From Desulfatitalea sp. (GTDB lineage Bacteria > Desulfobacterota > Desulfobacteria > Desulfobacterales > Desulfosarcinaceae), in the NCBI GenBank assembly GCA_018224505.1, contig JAGTVD010000005.1, forward strand, positions 1 through 6,604: a stretch of DNA of 6,604 nucleotides, in the 5' to 3' direction. Both the position numbers and the translations under genes were made by a program. Each line of letters begins with the position of its first letter. Position 1 is the first letter of the stretch. Below, piece by piece: positions 1 to 5,834 of the stretch. The notes under the pieces were generated by a model. The model searched no databases. It was not told the DNA's origin and saw only the letters and a list, made by a program, of their open reading frames with translations.

Positions 1-2
1 CC

Positions 3-809
3 CGCTGGATCCATCTGGTCACCCCGGTGCCCGCCGCCATCGCCCTGCCCCTGACCGAAGGCTTGAGCGTGCCCACCACCTGTGCCGATCACCGGATCCG
101 GGATCTGGTGCCCCAGCACCTGATCGACTGCCGCCAGGCAATCCGTCGGGCCCTGGACCGCCTCCTGGAACAACAGGTGGAAACCTGCTGGGCCGACGCC
201 GGGCAACTGCAACCCCCGGAGTGGGCCTACTGCGGCGATGCGGATTACGCCGGCGGCACCGTGTACCACTGCGCCTACCGCATCGTTGTGGATGTCCCGT
301 CCGAACGCCTGTGGTCGGTCGTGGCGCGCATCGGCGGCGAAACCGGTTACTATTTCGCCAACCGGCTCTGGTGGCTCAGGGGCCTGATGGACCGCTGGAG
401 CGGTGGCGTGGGCCTGCGGCGGGGCCGGCGCCACCCCGAAGCACTGGGCGTGGGCGACGCCCTGGACTTCTGGCGCGTGCTGGCCCTGGAACCCGGCCGG
501 CGCCTGACCCTGCTGGCGGAAATGAAAATGCCCGGCGAAGCGCTGCTCGATTTGCAAGTCCGCCCGGCGGGCAGCGGACAGAGCGAACTGCGGATGGTGG
601 CGCGCTTCCTGCCGCGCGGCCTTGCCGGCCTGTTATACTGGAATATGCTCCACCCCGTTCATGTATGGCTCTATAAAGGCATGCTGACCGCCATGGCAAG
701 GCGCGCCGGCGCACACCATCCAGGTCCGGCACGCTCCTTCGACCCACGGGCCGACGCCGCCTGTGCGCTGCCACCCCCTGCGGCTGTTCACCCGCACCGC
801 AAGCCTTGA
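3..809 (+). CDS. SDR-family oxidoreductase with C-terminal DUF2867 domain (5' end outside window)
   Basis: The reading frame is open to the left edge (Arg-Trp-Ile-His-Leu-Val-Thr-Pro before the GTG at 27), so this is the C-terminal part of a longer protein and 27 is not the true start. In this family an N-terminal NAD(P)-binding Rossmann fold, related to atypical short-chain dehydrogenases, is fused to a DUF2867 (START/SRPBCC-like) domain. The visible part has the linker helix rich in Arg and Leu (about 35-50 residues in), then the DUF2867 signature: a 'VDVPSERLW' segment, 'GGETGYYFANRLWWLRGLMD', 'GVGLRRGRRHP', 'GDALDFWRV', and a closing 'GLAGLLYWNMLHPVH' helix. The normal family C-terminus would fall near 'MARRAGA'. 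About 32 further residues, rich in Pro, Ala and His, follow and look non-conserved. Substrate is unknown. The family assignment is strong by motif recall. Confidence 0.85.
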   Translation, partial: RWIHLVTPVPAAIALPLTEGLSVPTTCADHRIRDLVPQHLIDCRQAIRRALDRLLEQQVETCWADAGQLQPPEWAYCGDADYAGGTVYHCAYRIVVDVPSERLWSVVARIGGETGYYFANRLWWLRGLMDRWSGGVGLRRGRRHPEALGVGDALDFWRVLALEPGRRLTLLAEMKMPGEALLDLQVRPAGSGQSELRMVARFLPRGLAGLLYWNMLHPVHVWLYKGMLTAMARRAGAHHPGPARSFDPRADAACALPPPAAVHPHRKP

Positions 810-835
810 CCATTGGCCCAAGCGTCCCCATTATG
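806..835 (+). promoter_or_regulatory. Candidate sigma70-type promoter for the flavin-fold gene
   Basis: TTGACC (806-811) and CATTAT (830-835) are separated by 18 bases. They match consensus at 5 of 6 and 4 of 6 positions. The -35 box overlaps the stop codon of the upstream gene. Initiation near 842 would give a leader of about 48 bases. The gene could equally be co-transcribed with its upstream neighbour, since only 80 bases separate them. Confidence 0.35.
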
Positions 836-889
836 AAAAAAGAGTGGCCCAACAGACAAGCCTGACCCGCCAAAAAAAAGGAGAAAAAG

Positions 890-1279
890 ATGGATCTGAA
901 ATCGTACTTCGAGAGCACCAGGGGCTTCGGCGTCCTCTCCACCGCTGACCGAGAAGGCCGCGTGGATGCAGCCGTCTACAGCCGACCGCACATGATGGAA
1001 GACGGCACCATGGCCTTTATCATGAACGACCGCCTGAGCCATCAGTACCTGCAGAGCAACCCCTACGCCGCCTATCTGTACCGGGAAGGATCGGAAGGCT
1101 ACCAGGGAAAGCGGTTCTTCCTGACCAAGGTCCGCGAGGAGCAGGACACCGAGCTTCTGGCCCAGCTAAAGCGACGTGTCTACACCCAGGGCAAGGAGCA
1201 CCAGGGCCCCAAGTTCCTCGTTTTCTTTAAAATCGACAAGGAGCTGCCGCTGATCGGGCCGGGCGAGGAAACAGAATAG
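890..1279 (+). CDS. Pyridoxamine 5'-phosphate oxidase-fold (flavin-binding split-barrel) protein
   Basis: This 129-residue protein starts with 'MDLKSYFESTRGFGVLSTADREGRVDAAV', the usual opening of small PNPOx-like split-barrel proteins. Their first strands read as gvLsTad-G-vd-A-ys. It continues with a dimer-interface and flavin-cleft strand ('TMAFIMNDRLSHQYLQSNPYAAYLY') and ends with a short acidic tail. Members bind FMN, F420 or haem as homodimers in the cytoplasm. Nothing here shows which cofactor or substrate applies, and the length is too short for true PdxH (over 200 residues). The start is fixed by a strong Shine-Dalgarno, AAAGGAG, 5-6 bases before the ATG at 890. The gene is followed 17 bases later by a hairpin that probably ends the transcript. 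Confidence 0.8.
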   Translation: MDLKSYFESTRGFGVLSTADREGRVDAAVYSRPHMMEDGTMAFIMNDRLSHQYLQSNPYAAYLYREGSEGYQGKRFFLTKVREEQDTELLAQLKRRVYTQGKEHQGPKFLVFFKIDKELPLIGPGEETE

Positions 1280-1296
1280 CCCCTGACAACCATAGT

Positions 1297-1328
1297 GAGT
1301 GGCGATGTTCGCCACTCCTATTTCTTAT
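1297..1328 (+). terminator. Hairpin terminator between convergent genes
   Basis: GAGTGGCGA (1297-1305) and TCGCCACTC (1309-1317) form a perfect 9-bp stem with a TGT loop. On the plus strand it is followed by CCTATTTCTTATCT, a pyrimidine-rich but imperfect U tract. It sits 17 bases after the flavin-fold gene and just before the convergent vapC stop. The minus-strand side has no U tract, so termination is expected mainly for plus-strand transcripts. Confidence 0.7.
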
Positions 1329-1705
1329 CTCAGTATGCTAAGGTTCAGGATATCCTGCATTAAGAAAAAGTGATTGTCCCGAGAGAAAAGTTCACAATCA
1401 TTTTGAATCGCGTTCTGGGCGATTATCAGATCTGGAATGCCAACGCCATTCATTCCATTTTTCAAGCATTTGTATTGATACTCGATTATCTCATTCCAAT
1501 CGATCGACAGATTCAACCTTTTGATACGCCATAACAAGGAAATTAACTTTTTTTGATTTCGGATCTTTAGAAATGGTACAAGTTCGGCCAGAATAAGATC
1601 ATTCGTGACAATAAGATTCTCATCTATAAAAAAATCAAGCTTTTGAGAAAAATTTCCATCCCTTAAGTATTCAATCCATATTGAGGTGTCCACTAATACC
1701 GACAT
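1325..1705 (-). CDS. vapC: VapC-family type II toxin (PIN-domain ribonuclease)
   Basis: This 126-residue protein spans a whole PIN domain. It carries the four acidic residues expected to hold Mg2+/Mn2+ in the RNase site: Asp6 in 'VLVDTSIWIEYLR', Glu41 in 'ILAELV', Asp92 in 'GIPDLIIAQNA', and Asp110 in 'LFSRDNHF'. Characterised VapC toxins cleave tRNA or rRNA and stop translation until bound by their cognate VapB. The target of this one cannot be read from sequence. Its ATG overlaps the vapB stop by one base (TAATG), so the two are translationally coupled with antitoxin first, the usual order. The gene is clearly richer in A+T than its neighbours and uses AAA/AAT/ATT codons freely, which suggests recent acquisition. 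All catalytic positions are present, so it looks functional. Confidence 0.92.
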   Translation of the reverse strand: MSVLVDTSIWIEYLRDGNFSQKLDFFIDENLIVTNDLILAELVPFLKIRNQKKLISLLWRIKRLNLSIDWNEIIEYQYKCLKNGMNGVGIPDLIIAQNAIQNDCELFSRDNHFFLMQDILNLSILR

Positions 1706-1896
1706 TAACGTCCTCTGATTGTGCTTAAGTCGATGTCTAAATCAATTTTGCCTTTGTACTGCTTTAACTCAGAAATTTTTGATTTCCGTATCAATTCCTC
1801 CAAGGCGGTAATGATGGCTTTTGTTTTGGTATTTACATGGGCTGCCTTCATAGCCTCATTCAATAAATCCTCAGGTAGATCAAGGGTTGTTCTCAT
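1705..1896 (-). CDS. vapB: VapB-family antitoxin (ribbon-helix-helix DNA-binding)
   Basis: This 63-residue antitoxin begins 'MRTTLDLPEDLLNEAMKAA', an N-terminal beta strand plus first helix of a ribbon-helix-helix fold. It continues with 'TKTKAIITALEELIRK', the second helix. It ends with a short charged tail ('YKGKIDLDIDLSTIRGR') of the kind that wraps into the toxin active site. A longer frame reaches back to 1944, but the start at 1896 is preferred because AAAGGAGG lies 7 bases before it and the conserved domain starts there. The extension would also run through the operator. By family knowledge the VapBC complex binds the promoter and represses its own operon. The perfect palindrome at 1909-1927 is the obvious site. 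The stop overlaps the vapC start. Confidence 0.9.
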   Translation of the reverse strand: MRTTLDLPEDLLNEAMKAAHVNTKTKAIITALEELIRKSKISELKQYKGKIDLDIDLSTIRGR

Positions 1897-1908
1897 GGCC
1901 CGGCCTCC

Positions 1909-1927
1909 TTTATGCATTATGCATAAA
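1909..1927. promoter_or_regulatory. Perfect palindromic operator of vapBC
   Basis: TTTATGCAT (1909-1917) and ATGCATAAA (1919-1927) are exact inverted repeats around one central T. The palindrome lies 12 bases upstream of the vapB ATG and runs directly into its Shine-Dalgarno (AAAGGAGG on the minus strand). A third TGCAT core occurs at 1940-1944, exactly 20 bases (two helical turns) from the one at 1920-1924. VapBC complexes bind such inverted repeats to autorepress, so this is a likely target. The protein-DNA match is inference. Confidence 0.7.
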
Positions 1928-1954
1928 CATGTCACCTTGTGCATATAATGTCAA
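1926..1954 (-). promoter_or_regulatory. Candidate promoter of vapBC
   Basis: A perfect -35 TTGACA lies at 1954-1949 on the minus strand. At 17-base spacing the -10 position (1931-1926) reads CATGTT, only 3 of 6 matches, and overlaps the operator arm. Start of transcription would fall inside the palindrome, which suits repression by a bound VapBC complex. The -35 is convincing and the -10 is not. Confidence 0.45.
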
Positions 1955-1987
1955 CTGGCAGGGACGATATACGCAGGGCAACTGCAA

Positions 1988-2131
1988 AACCAGTACCACC
2001 CGCCGGTTCTCCCAGAGGGTATCCACGGCCACGGCCTCACCCTCCAGGTCGTTTATCGTCAGGTCTCTGAAAATGCCTTTTTGAAAACTGTTCGGCAATG
2101 CTCCCTTTGAAAATATGCTTGCATGAGCCAT
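1988..2131 (-). pseudogene. Truncated N-terminal remnant of a peroxiredoxin-like (AhpC/TSA_2, thioredoxin-fold) gene
   Basis: A minus-strand frame opening at 2131 contains 'FRDLTINDLEGEAVAVDTLW' followed by 'ENRRVVLV'. This matches the start of the AhpC/TSA_2 or PRXL2/SelL-like family: a first strand, 'dleG..v.v..LW...rvVLVf', normally followed by an 'LRHFGC' or selenocysteine-containing active-site loop. Here the match breaks off after VVLV. The frame reads 'LQLPCVYRPCQ' and then enters the vapBC promoter, so the active site and the remaining roughly 100 or more residues are missing. No other part of the gene appears in the window. The simplest reading is that arrival of the vapBC module, or an associated deletion, destroyed it. 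Family assignment is by motif recall over about 40 residues; chance resemblance is possible but unlikely. Confidence 0.5.
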
Positions 2132-2175
2132 CTTTATTATTCATATTAATGAGCATAATAAAGGAAAAAAAGGCA

Positions 2176-2586
2176 ATGAAGGTAACATTTACGGCAAAAA
2201 GAGGGATTACGGCAGAACAGTTCGTCGATATCCTGAAACGCTCTACGTTGGCCGAGCGGCGCCCCGTTGAAGACGCCGCATGCATTGAAGGCATGATCCG
2301 GCACGCGAACCTGACGGTCACGGCTTGGGAGGGCGAAATGCTGATCGGCATCGCCAGGTCTGTCACCGACTTCCACTTCGCCTGCTATCTCTCCGATTTG
2401 GCAGTCGACGCCGCCTATCAGCATGCAGGAATTGGCCGCGAACTCATCCGGCGGACCCAGGGCGAGCTTGGACCACGCTGCAAAATTCGGCTCATCAGTG
2501 CACCCGCTGCGATGGGGTACTATCCCAAACTCGGATTTACGCAGAATATGCAGTGTTGGGAACTTTCACCGCCCCGTCCCAGGTAG
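2176..2586 (+). CDS. GNAT-family N-acetyltransferase
   Basis: This 136-residue protein covers a complete single GNAT fold, which transfers acetyl from acetyl-CoA to an amine. The signs are: 'GEMLIGIARSVTDFHFACYL' (strands 2-3), 'LAVDAAYQHAGIGRELIRRT' as motif A, where Gln82-x-x-Gly-x-Gly87 is the pyrophosphate-binding loop of acetyl-CoA, and 'MGYYPKLGF' (113-121), the motif B region near the C-terminus. The acceptor cannot be predicted. A longer frame starts at 2098, but the ATG at 2176 is chosen because the conserved 'VTFTAKRGITAEQF' strand follows at once and an AAGGA lies upstream at 2161-2165. The DNA just upstream (2130-2175) is A+T-rich and probably holds the promoter, but I see no clean pair of hexamers. 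It stands alone, with the prx remnant diverging upstream and a separate promoter downstream. Confidence 0.85.
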   Translation: MKVTFTAKRGITAEQFVDILKRSTLAERRPVEDAACIEGMIRHANLTVTAWEGEMLIGIARSVTDFHFACYLSDLAVDAAYQHAGIGRELIRRTQGELGPRCKIRLISAPAAMGYYPKLGFTQNMQCWELSPPRPR

Positions 2587-2662
2587 GACGCCCTTGCAAT
2601 CCAGCGGCTCATTTGAATGTGTTCCGTAAATTATAGACAAAAAATTTCAATTGAACATCACT

Positions 2663-2691
2663 TTGACAGGGTCTCGGAGCTGGACTATCAT
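2663..2691 (+). promoter_or_regulatory. Near-consensus sigma70 promoter for the DUF523-DUF1722/corA/uvsE unit
   Basis: TTGACA (2663-2668, perfect) is separated by exactly 17 bases from TATCAT (2686-2691, 5 of 6). An A+T-rich stretch at 2627-2655 upstream resembles an UP element. Initiation near 2698 would give a leader of roughly 87 bases to the ATG at 2785. This is the best promoter in the window and suggests steady rather than tightly controlled expression. I see no clear operator or riboswitch fold in the leader. Confidence 0.7.
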
Positions 2692-2784
2692 GGGGTCAAT
2701 GTCCGCCATGGGCCTGAATTAAACACAACTAAAGGCGGATGGGAGCGGCGGCGGCCGGTTCCCCCGGAATGCGCGGGAGGCGTT

Positions 2785-3735
2785 ATGACCGAGACCATCA
2801 AGATAGGCATCAGCAGCTGCTTGCTGGGCAATCCGGTGCGCTATGACGGCGGCCACAAGCTGGATCGTTTTATCAAGGATACCCTGGGCCAGTATATGCA
2901 GTTCGTGCCGGTCTGCCCGGAGGTGGAGTGCGGGCTTCCGGTGCCCCGGGAGAGCATGCGCCTGGTGGGCGACGCGGCGGCGCCGCGCTTGTTAACATCC
3001 CGCTCCGGCCTCGATCACACCGAGCGGATGCAAAACTGGGTGCAGGGACGGTTGGCGCAACTGGCTGAAGAGGGTTTGTGCGGCTTTATTTTCAAGAAAG
3101 ATTCGCCCAGCAGTGGCATGTGGCGCGTCAAGGTGTACAACGCCGACGGTATGCCGGCCAAGTCCGGCAGCGGGCTTTTTGCCCGGGCGTTCCATGAGCG
3201 TTTTCCCCGCATTCCGGTGGAAGAGGAGGGGCGGCTGCACGATCCGAAGCTGCGGGAAAACTTCATCGAAAATATCTTCGCGCTGCGACGCTGGCGGGCT
3301 TCGCTGGCCGAAGGGCGCCAATTGGGCCGGCTGGTGGCGTTTCATACCCGTGAAAAGCTTCTGATGATGGCCCACAGCCCCAATCATTACCGGGATCTGG
3401 GCAAGCTGGTGGCCGGAGGCAAGGGCCGGCCCCTCGATGCCCTCTATGACGATTACGAACGGCTCTTCGTGGAGGCGCTGGCCCTGAAGACCACGCCGGC
3501 CAAGAATGTGAATGTGCTGCAGCACCTGCTGGGCTACTTCAAGAAGGATCTCGATGCGGCCGAAAAGCAGGAGATGCTGGAGATCATCGGCCAGTACCGC
3601 CAGGGCCACCTGCCCATGATCGTACCCATCACCCTGATCAACCACTATGTGCGCAAGTATGACCAGGCGTACCTGGCCGGGCAGACTTACCTCAACCCCC
3701 ACCCCGTTGCCCTGCAGCTGCGCAACCATGTGTGA
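2785..3735 (+). CDS. DUF523-DUF1722 fusion protein (thiouracil-desulfidase-like domain plus YbgA domain)
   Basis: This 316-residue protein has two domains. Residues 5-150 are DUF523, with 'ISSCLLGNPVRYDGG' (Cys12), 'PVCPEVECGLPVPRE' (Cys44, Cys49), 'GLCGFIFKKDSPSSGM' (Cys99) and 'EEEGRLHDPKLRENF'. DUF523 includes the bacterial 2-thiouracil desulfidase TudS, which holds a [4Fe-4S] cluster on three cysteines. Residues about 160-313 are DUF1722, close to E. coli YbgA: 'LVAFHTREKLLMMAHSPNHY', 'NVNVLQHLLGYFKKDLD', 'YRQGHLPMIVPITLINHY' and 'DQAYLAGQTYLNPHP'. The fusion is a known family arrangement and is full length. The start at 2785 follows GGGAGG by 4 bases; an in-frame extension to 2617 would cross the promoter and lacks conservation. 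It is the first gene of a unit with corA (12-base gap) and uvsE. YbgA lies next to photolyase in E. coli, so a UV-damage link is plausible. The actual reaction is unknown. Confidence 0.88.
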   Translation: MTETIKIGISSCLLGNPVRYDGGHKLDRFIKDTLGQYMQFVPVCPEVECGLPVPRESMRLVGDAAAPRLLTSRSGLDHTERMQNWVQGRLAQLAEEGLCGFIFKKDSPSSGMWRVKVYNADGMPAKSGSGLFARAFHERFPRIPVEEEGRLHDPKLRENFIENIFALRRWRASLAEGRQLGRLVAFHTREKLLMMAHSPNHYRDLGKLVAGGKGRPLDALYDDYERLFVEALALKTTPAKNVNVLQHLLGYFKKDLDAAEKQEMLEIIGQYRQGHLPMIVPITLINHYVRKYDQAYLAGQTYLNPHPVALQLRNHV

Positions 3736-3747
3736 AGCGACGCTTTC

Positions 3748-4815
3748 ATGATAGTTACCCGACAAAAAAAAGCCTCTGACAAGGCCGGCGCCTCGCCCGG
3801 AACCCTGGTGCATATCGGCGAACAGAAAAGCGACCAGGTGCGCCTGAGTGTCATCGATTATGATGAGGACGACATCGATGAACGCATCGACATCCCGCTG
3901 GAAGCGGCCCTGGCCTGCTGCGATGGGGTGCGCAACTCCTGGTTGAATGTGGACGGCATCCACGATGTGCGGATACTCGCGCATATCGGTGACCACTTCA
4001 AACTTCACCCTTTGACCCAGGAAGACATTCTGCACACCGCGCAGCGCCCGAAAATGGAGCGTTTCGACCACTACCTTTACATCGTCCTGCCCATGCTGCG
4101 CTACCTGCCCGACGATGGCCGGGTGGTCTCCGAGCAGGTGAGCCTGATCCTGACCCCCCGCGTCCTCATCTCTTTCCAGGAATCGCAAGGCGATGTATTC
4201 ACGCCGGTGCGCGAACGCCTGCACAAAAACCGCGGCCGCATCCGCAGCGCCGGGTGTGATTACCTGACCTACGCGCTGGTGGATGCCATCGTGGACCACT
4301 ATTTCGTCATTCTGGAGCAGATCGGGGCCCAGATCGAGGTGCTGGAAGAAGAGACCATTGAAGACCCCAAAGCGGAGATCCTGCACCGTACTCACGAGCT
4401 GAAACGGGAAGTGATCGCCCTGCGCAAGCAGATCTGGCCATTGCGCGAGGTGATCGCCGCTCTCTCCCGGCAGGATTCCGGGCTGATCGACCCCGGCACC
4501 AGCATTTTCTTCCGCGATGTGCACGACCACACGATTCAGATCATCGATACCATCGAATCGCAGCGCGACCTGCTGTCGAGCCTGCTCGAGCTCTATCTGA
4601 CCACGATCAGCAACCGCATGAGCGAGGTGATGAAAACCCTGACCATCATCGCCACCATTTTCATTCCCCTGACCTTCATTGCGGGTGTTTACGGAATGAA
4701 CTTCCGGATCATGCCGGAGCTGGAGTGGCGCTGGGGATATCTCTTCGCCCTGGGTATCATGGCGGTCACGGCGGGGGTCTTGATTGCCTATTTCAAGAAG
4801 AAAAACTGGTTGTAG
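3748..4815 (+). CDS. corA: CorA magnesium/cobalt channel protein
   Basis: This is a full-length (355-residue) inner-membrane CorA. A long cytoplasmic alpha/beta N-terminal domain ('SWLNVDGIHDVRILAHIGDHFKLHPLTQEDILHTAQRPKM' region, about 65-105) is followed by the extended stalk helix with charged heptads (about 190-290). Transmembrane helix 1 lies at about 295-315 and ends in the family signature Gly316-Met317-Asn318 within 'AGVYGMNF'. The acidic periplasmic loop 'MPELEW' follows, then helix 2 (about 330-349) and the usual basic C-terminus. Pentameric CorA lets Mg2+, Co2+ or Ni2+ into the cell down the electrochemical gradient, gated by cytoplasmic Mg2+. It starts 12 bases after the DUF523-DUF1722 stop with only a weak ribosome site (GAAGCGACG), so its translation may depend on coupling to the upstream gene. 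Family identity is certain; the preferred ion is not. Confidence 0.95.
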   Translation: MIVTRQKKASDKAGASPGTLVHIGEQKSDQVRLSVIDYDEDDIDERIDIPLEAALACCDGVRNSWLNVDGIHDVRILAHIGDHFKLHPLTQEDILHTAQRPKMERFDHYLYIVLPMLRYLPDDGRVVSEQVSLILTPRVLISFQESQGDVFTPVRERLHKNRGRIRSAGCDYLTYALVDAIVDHYFVILEQIGAQIEVLEEETIEDPKAEILHRTHELKREVIALRKQIWPLREVIAALSRQDSGLIDPGTSIFFRDVHDHTIQIIDTIESQRDLLSSLLELYLTTISNRMSEVMKTLTIIATIFIPLTFIAGVYGMNFRIMPELEWRWGYLFALGIMAVTAGVLIAYFKKKNWL

Positions 4816-4923
4816 ATGTTCTTTTATGCAAAGAAGGCCGAGCGGGTCGCGCTGACCGGGGATATGGCAGTGCTTCCTTCCGATGGATCCAGGCCGGACA
4901 ACCTGAAAGGACGCTGCCGATGA
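4816..4923 (+). CDS. Possible 35-codon small ORF or CorA readthrough tail between corA and uvsE
   Basis: An ATG follows the corA TAG stop with no intervening base (TAGATG). The frame stays open for 35 codons ('MFFYAKKAERVALTGDMAVL' and onward, ending 'GRCR'). Its TGA stop overlaps the uvsE ATG as ATGA. It lies in the same frame as corA, so amber readthrough would append it to CorA. The product is basic, has no membrane segment and is not recognised. The neat fit suggests translational coupling from corA to uvsE. No independent ribosome site is obvious apart from the purine-rich corA 3' end, and chance is a real alternative for a frame this short. Confidence 0.3.
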   Translation: MFFYAKKAERVALTGDMAVLPSDGSRPDNLKGRCR

Positions 4924-5834
4924 TCCGTTTCGGTCTGTGTTGCATCTTCCGCGAGGCGCCCATTCGGTTTCGGCGGGCTACGGCCAAACACCTCTTGTCC
5001 AAGCCCCCGGCGGAGCGATTGACGACGCTGTCCGCCATCTGCCGGCACAACGCTGAAGCCCTGCACCAGGCGCTTCTTTTTTGCCAGGCAAACGGGATTG
5101 GCGGCTTCCGCATCAACAGCCAGATCCTGCCCCTCAAGACCCACCCCGAGGTGGGCTATGCCATGGCCGATCTACCCGGCGGCGACGAGATTGTCGATCA
5201 GTTTCGGCGGTGCGGCCGTTTTAGCCGGCGCCACCACATTCGCACCAGCTTCCATCCCGACCAGTTCATCGTGCTCAACTCACCGAACCCGGATGTGGTC
5301 CACCGCTCAATGGCCGACCTCGCATACCAGACCGAGGTGGCCCGATGGGTGAATGCCGATGTGATCAACCTCCATGGCGGCGGTGCCTACGGGGACAAGA
5401 AGGCGGCGCTCCGACGGCTGGTGCGCGTCATCGGCAAACTGCCGACGGCGGTGCGCAACCGCCTGAGCCTGGAAAACGACGACCGAGTGTTCACCCCTGC
5501 GGATCTGCTGCCCGTTTGCCGCCAGGCGGGGGTCCCACTGGTTTATGATGTGCATCACCACCGTTGCCTGCCCGACGGCCGGACGGTGGCCGACGTTACG
5601 GGAGAGGCCTTGGAAACCTGGCCGCGAGAGCCGCTTTTCCACCTTTCCAGCCCCCTGCATCGCAACGGTGGCGGACCCTGCGGGCCACACCACGATTTTA
5701 TCGATCCGTCCGATTTTCCCTGCGAATGGCGCACGCTCGATCTGACCGTGGAGATTGAGGCCAAGGCCAAGGAGATCGCCATACTGCGTTTGATGCAAAC
5801 ACTGCCCGACGATCTGAAACACCGTTGCGCCTAA
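4920..5834 (+). CDS. uvsE: UV-damage endonuclease UvsE/UVDE (TIM-barrel DNA repair nuclease)
   Basis: This 304-residue protein is full length for the bacterial family. UVDE nicks DNA immediately 5' of UV photoproducts, cyclobutane dimers and 6-4 products among others, using a metal cluster in a TIM barrel. Motifs in order: 'GFRINSQILPL' (62-72), 'SFHPDQF' with His112, 'INLHGGG' with His152, 'LSLENDD' with Glu185, 'LVYDVHHH' with Asp210 and His213, 'FHLSSP' with His241, the His257-His258-Asp259 cluster, and 'EIEAKAKE' with Glu280. From Glu185 to His241 the spacing matches the Thermus enzyme as I recall it, but the lysine two residues before that histidine is leucine here. The ATG at 4920 follows AAAGGA by 8 bases; the much longer in-frame extension overlaps corA and is unlikely to be translated. 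It is the last gene of the unit that begins at 2785. Confidence 0.92.
   Translation: MIRFGLCCIFREAPIRFRRATAKHLLSKPPAERLTTLSAICRHNAEALHQALLFCQANGIGGFRINSQILPLKTHPEVGYAMADLPGGDEIVDQFRRCGRFSRRHHIRTSFHPDQFIVLNSPNPDVVHRSMADLAYQTEVARWVNADVINLHGGGAYGDKKAALRRLVRVIGKLPTAVRNRLSLENDDRVFTPADLLPVCRQAGVPLVYDVHHHRCLPDGRTVADVTGEALETWPREPLFHLSSPLHRNGGGPCGPHHDFIDPSDFPCEWRTLDLTVEIEAKAKEIAILRLMQTLPDDLKHRCA

Noticed and set aside
832..864. Ten-codon frame (Met-Lys-Lys-Glu-Trp...) before the flavin-fold gene as a leader peptide
   Set aside because: No ribosome site, no run of regulatory codons and no attenuator-like hairpin after it.
376..942. Long minus-strand frame opposite the DUF2867 gene
   Set aside because: It is Arg-, Pro- and Gly-rich with no recognisable motif and is antisense to a well-recognised family; typical shadow in G+C-rich DNA.
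1944..1949. TATAAT on the plus strand as a promoter facing right
   Set aside because: No acceptable -35 lies 16-18 bases upstream (1921-1926 reads GCATAA) and no gene begins soon after it on the plus strand.
1887..2084. Plus-strand frame across the vapBC promoter
   Set aside because: It has no ribosome site and no motif, and it overlaps the operator and promoter that serve the opposite strand.
2037..2366. Minus-strand frame overlapping the start of the GNAT gene
   Set aside because: No motif; it is a shadow of the GNAT coding sequence and of the peroxiredoxin remnant in another frame.
2575..2590. CGTCC/GGACG hairpin at the GNAT stop as a terminator
   Set aside because: Five base pairs only, overlapping the stop codon, with no U tract after it.
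2992..4530. 512-codon minus-strand frame spanning the fusion gene and corA
   Set aside because: It crosses two firmly identified genes on the other strand and its translation (His-, Val- and Gln-rich, no domain) is what antisense of such genes yields. Length alone is not evidence here.
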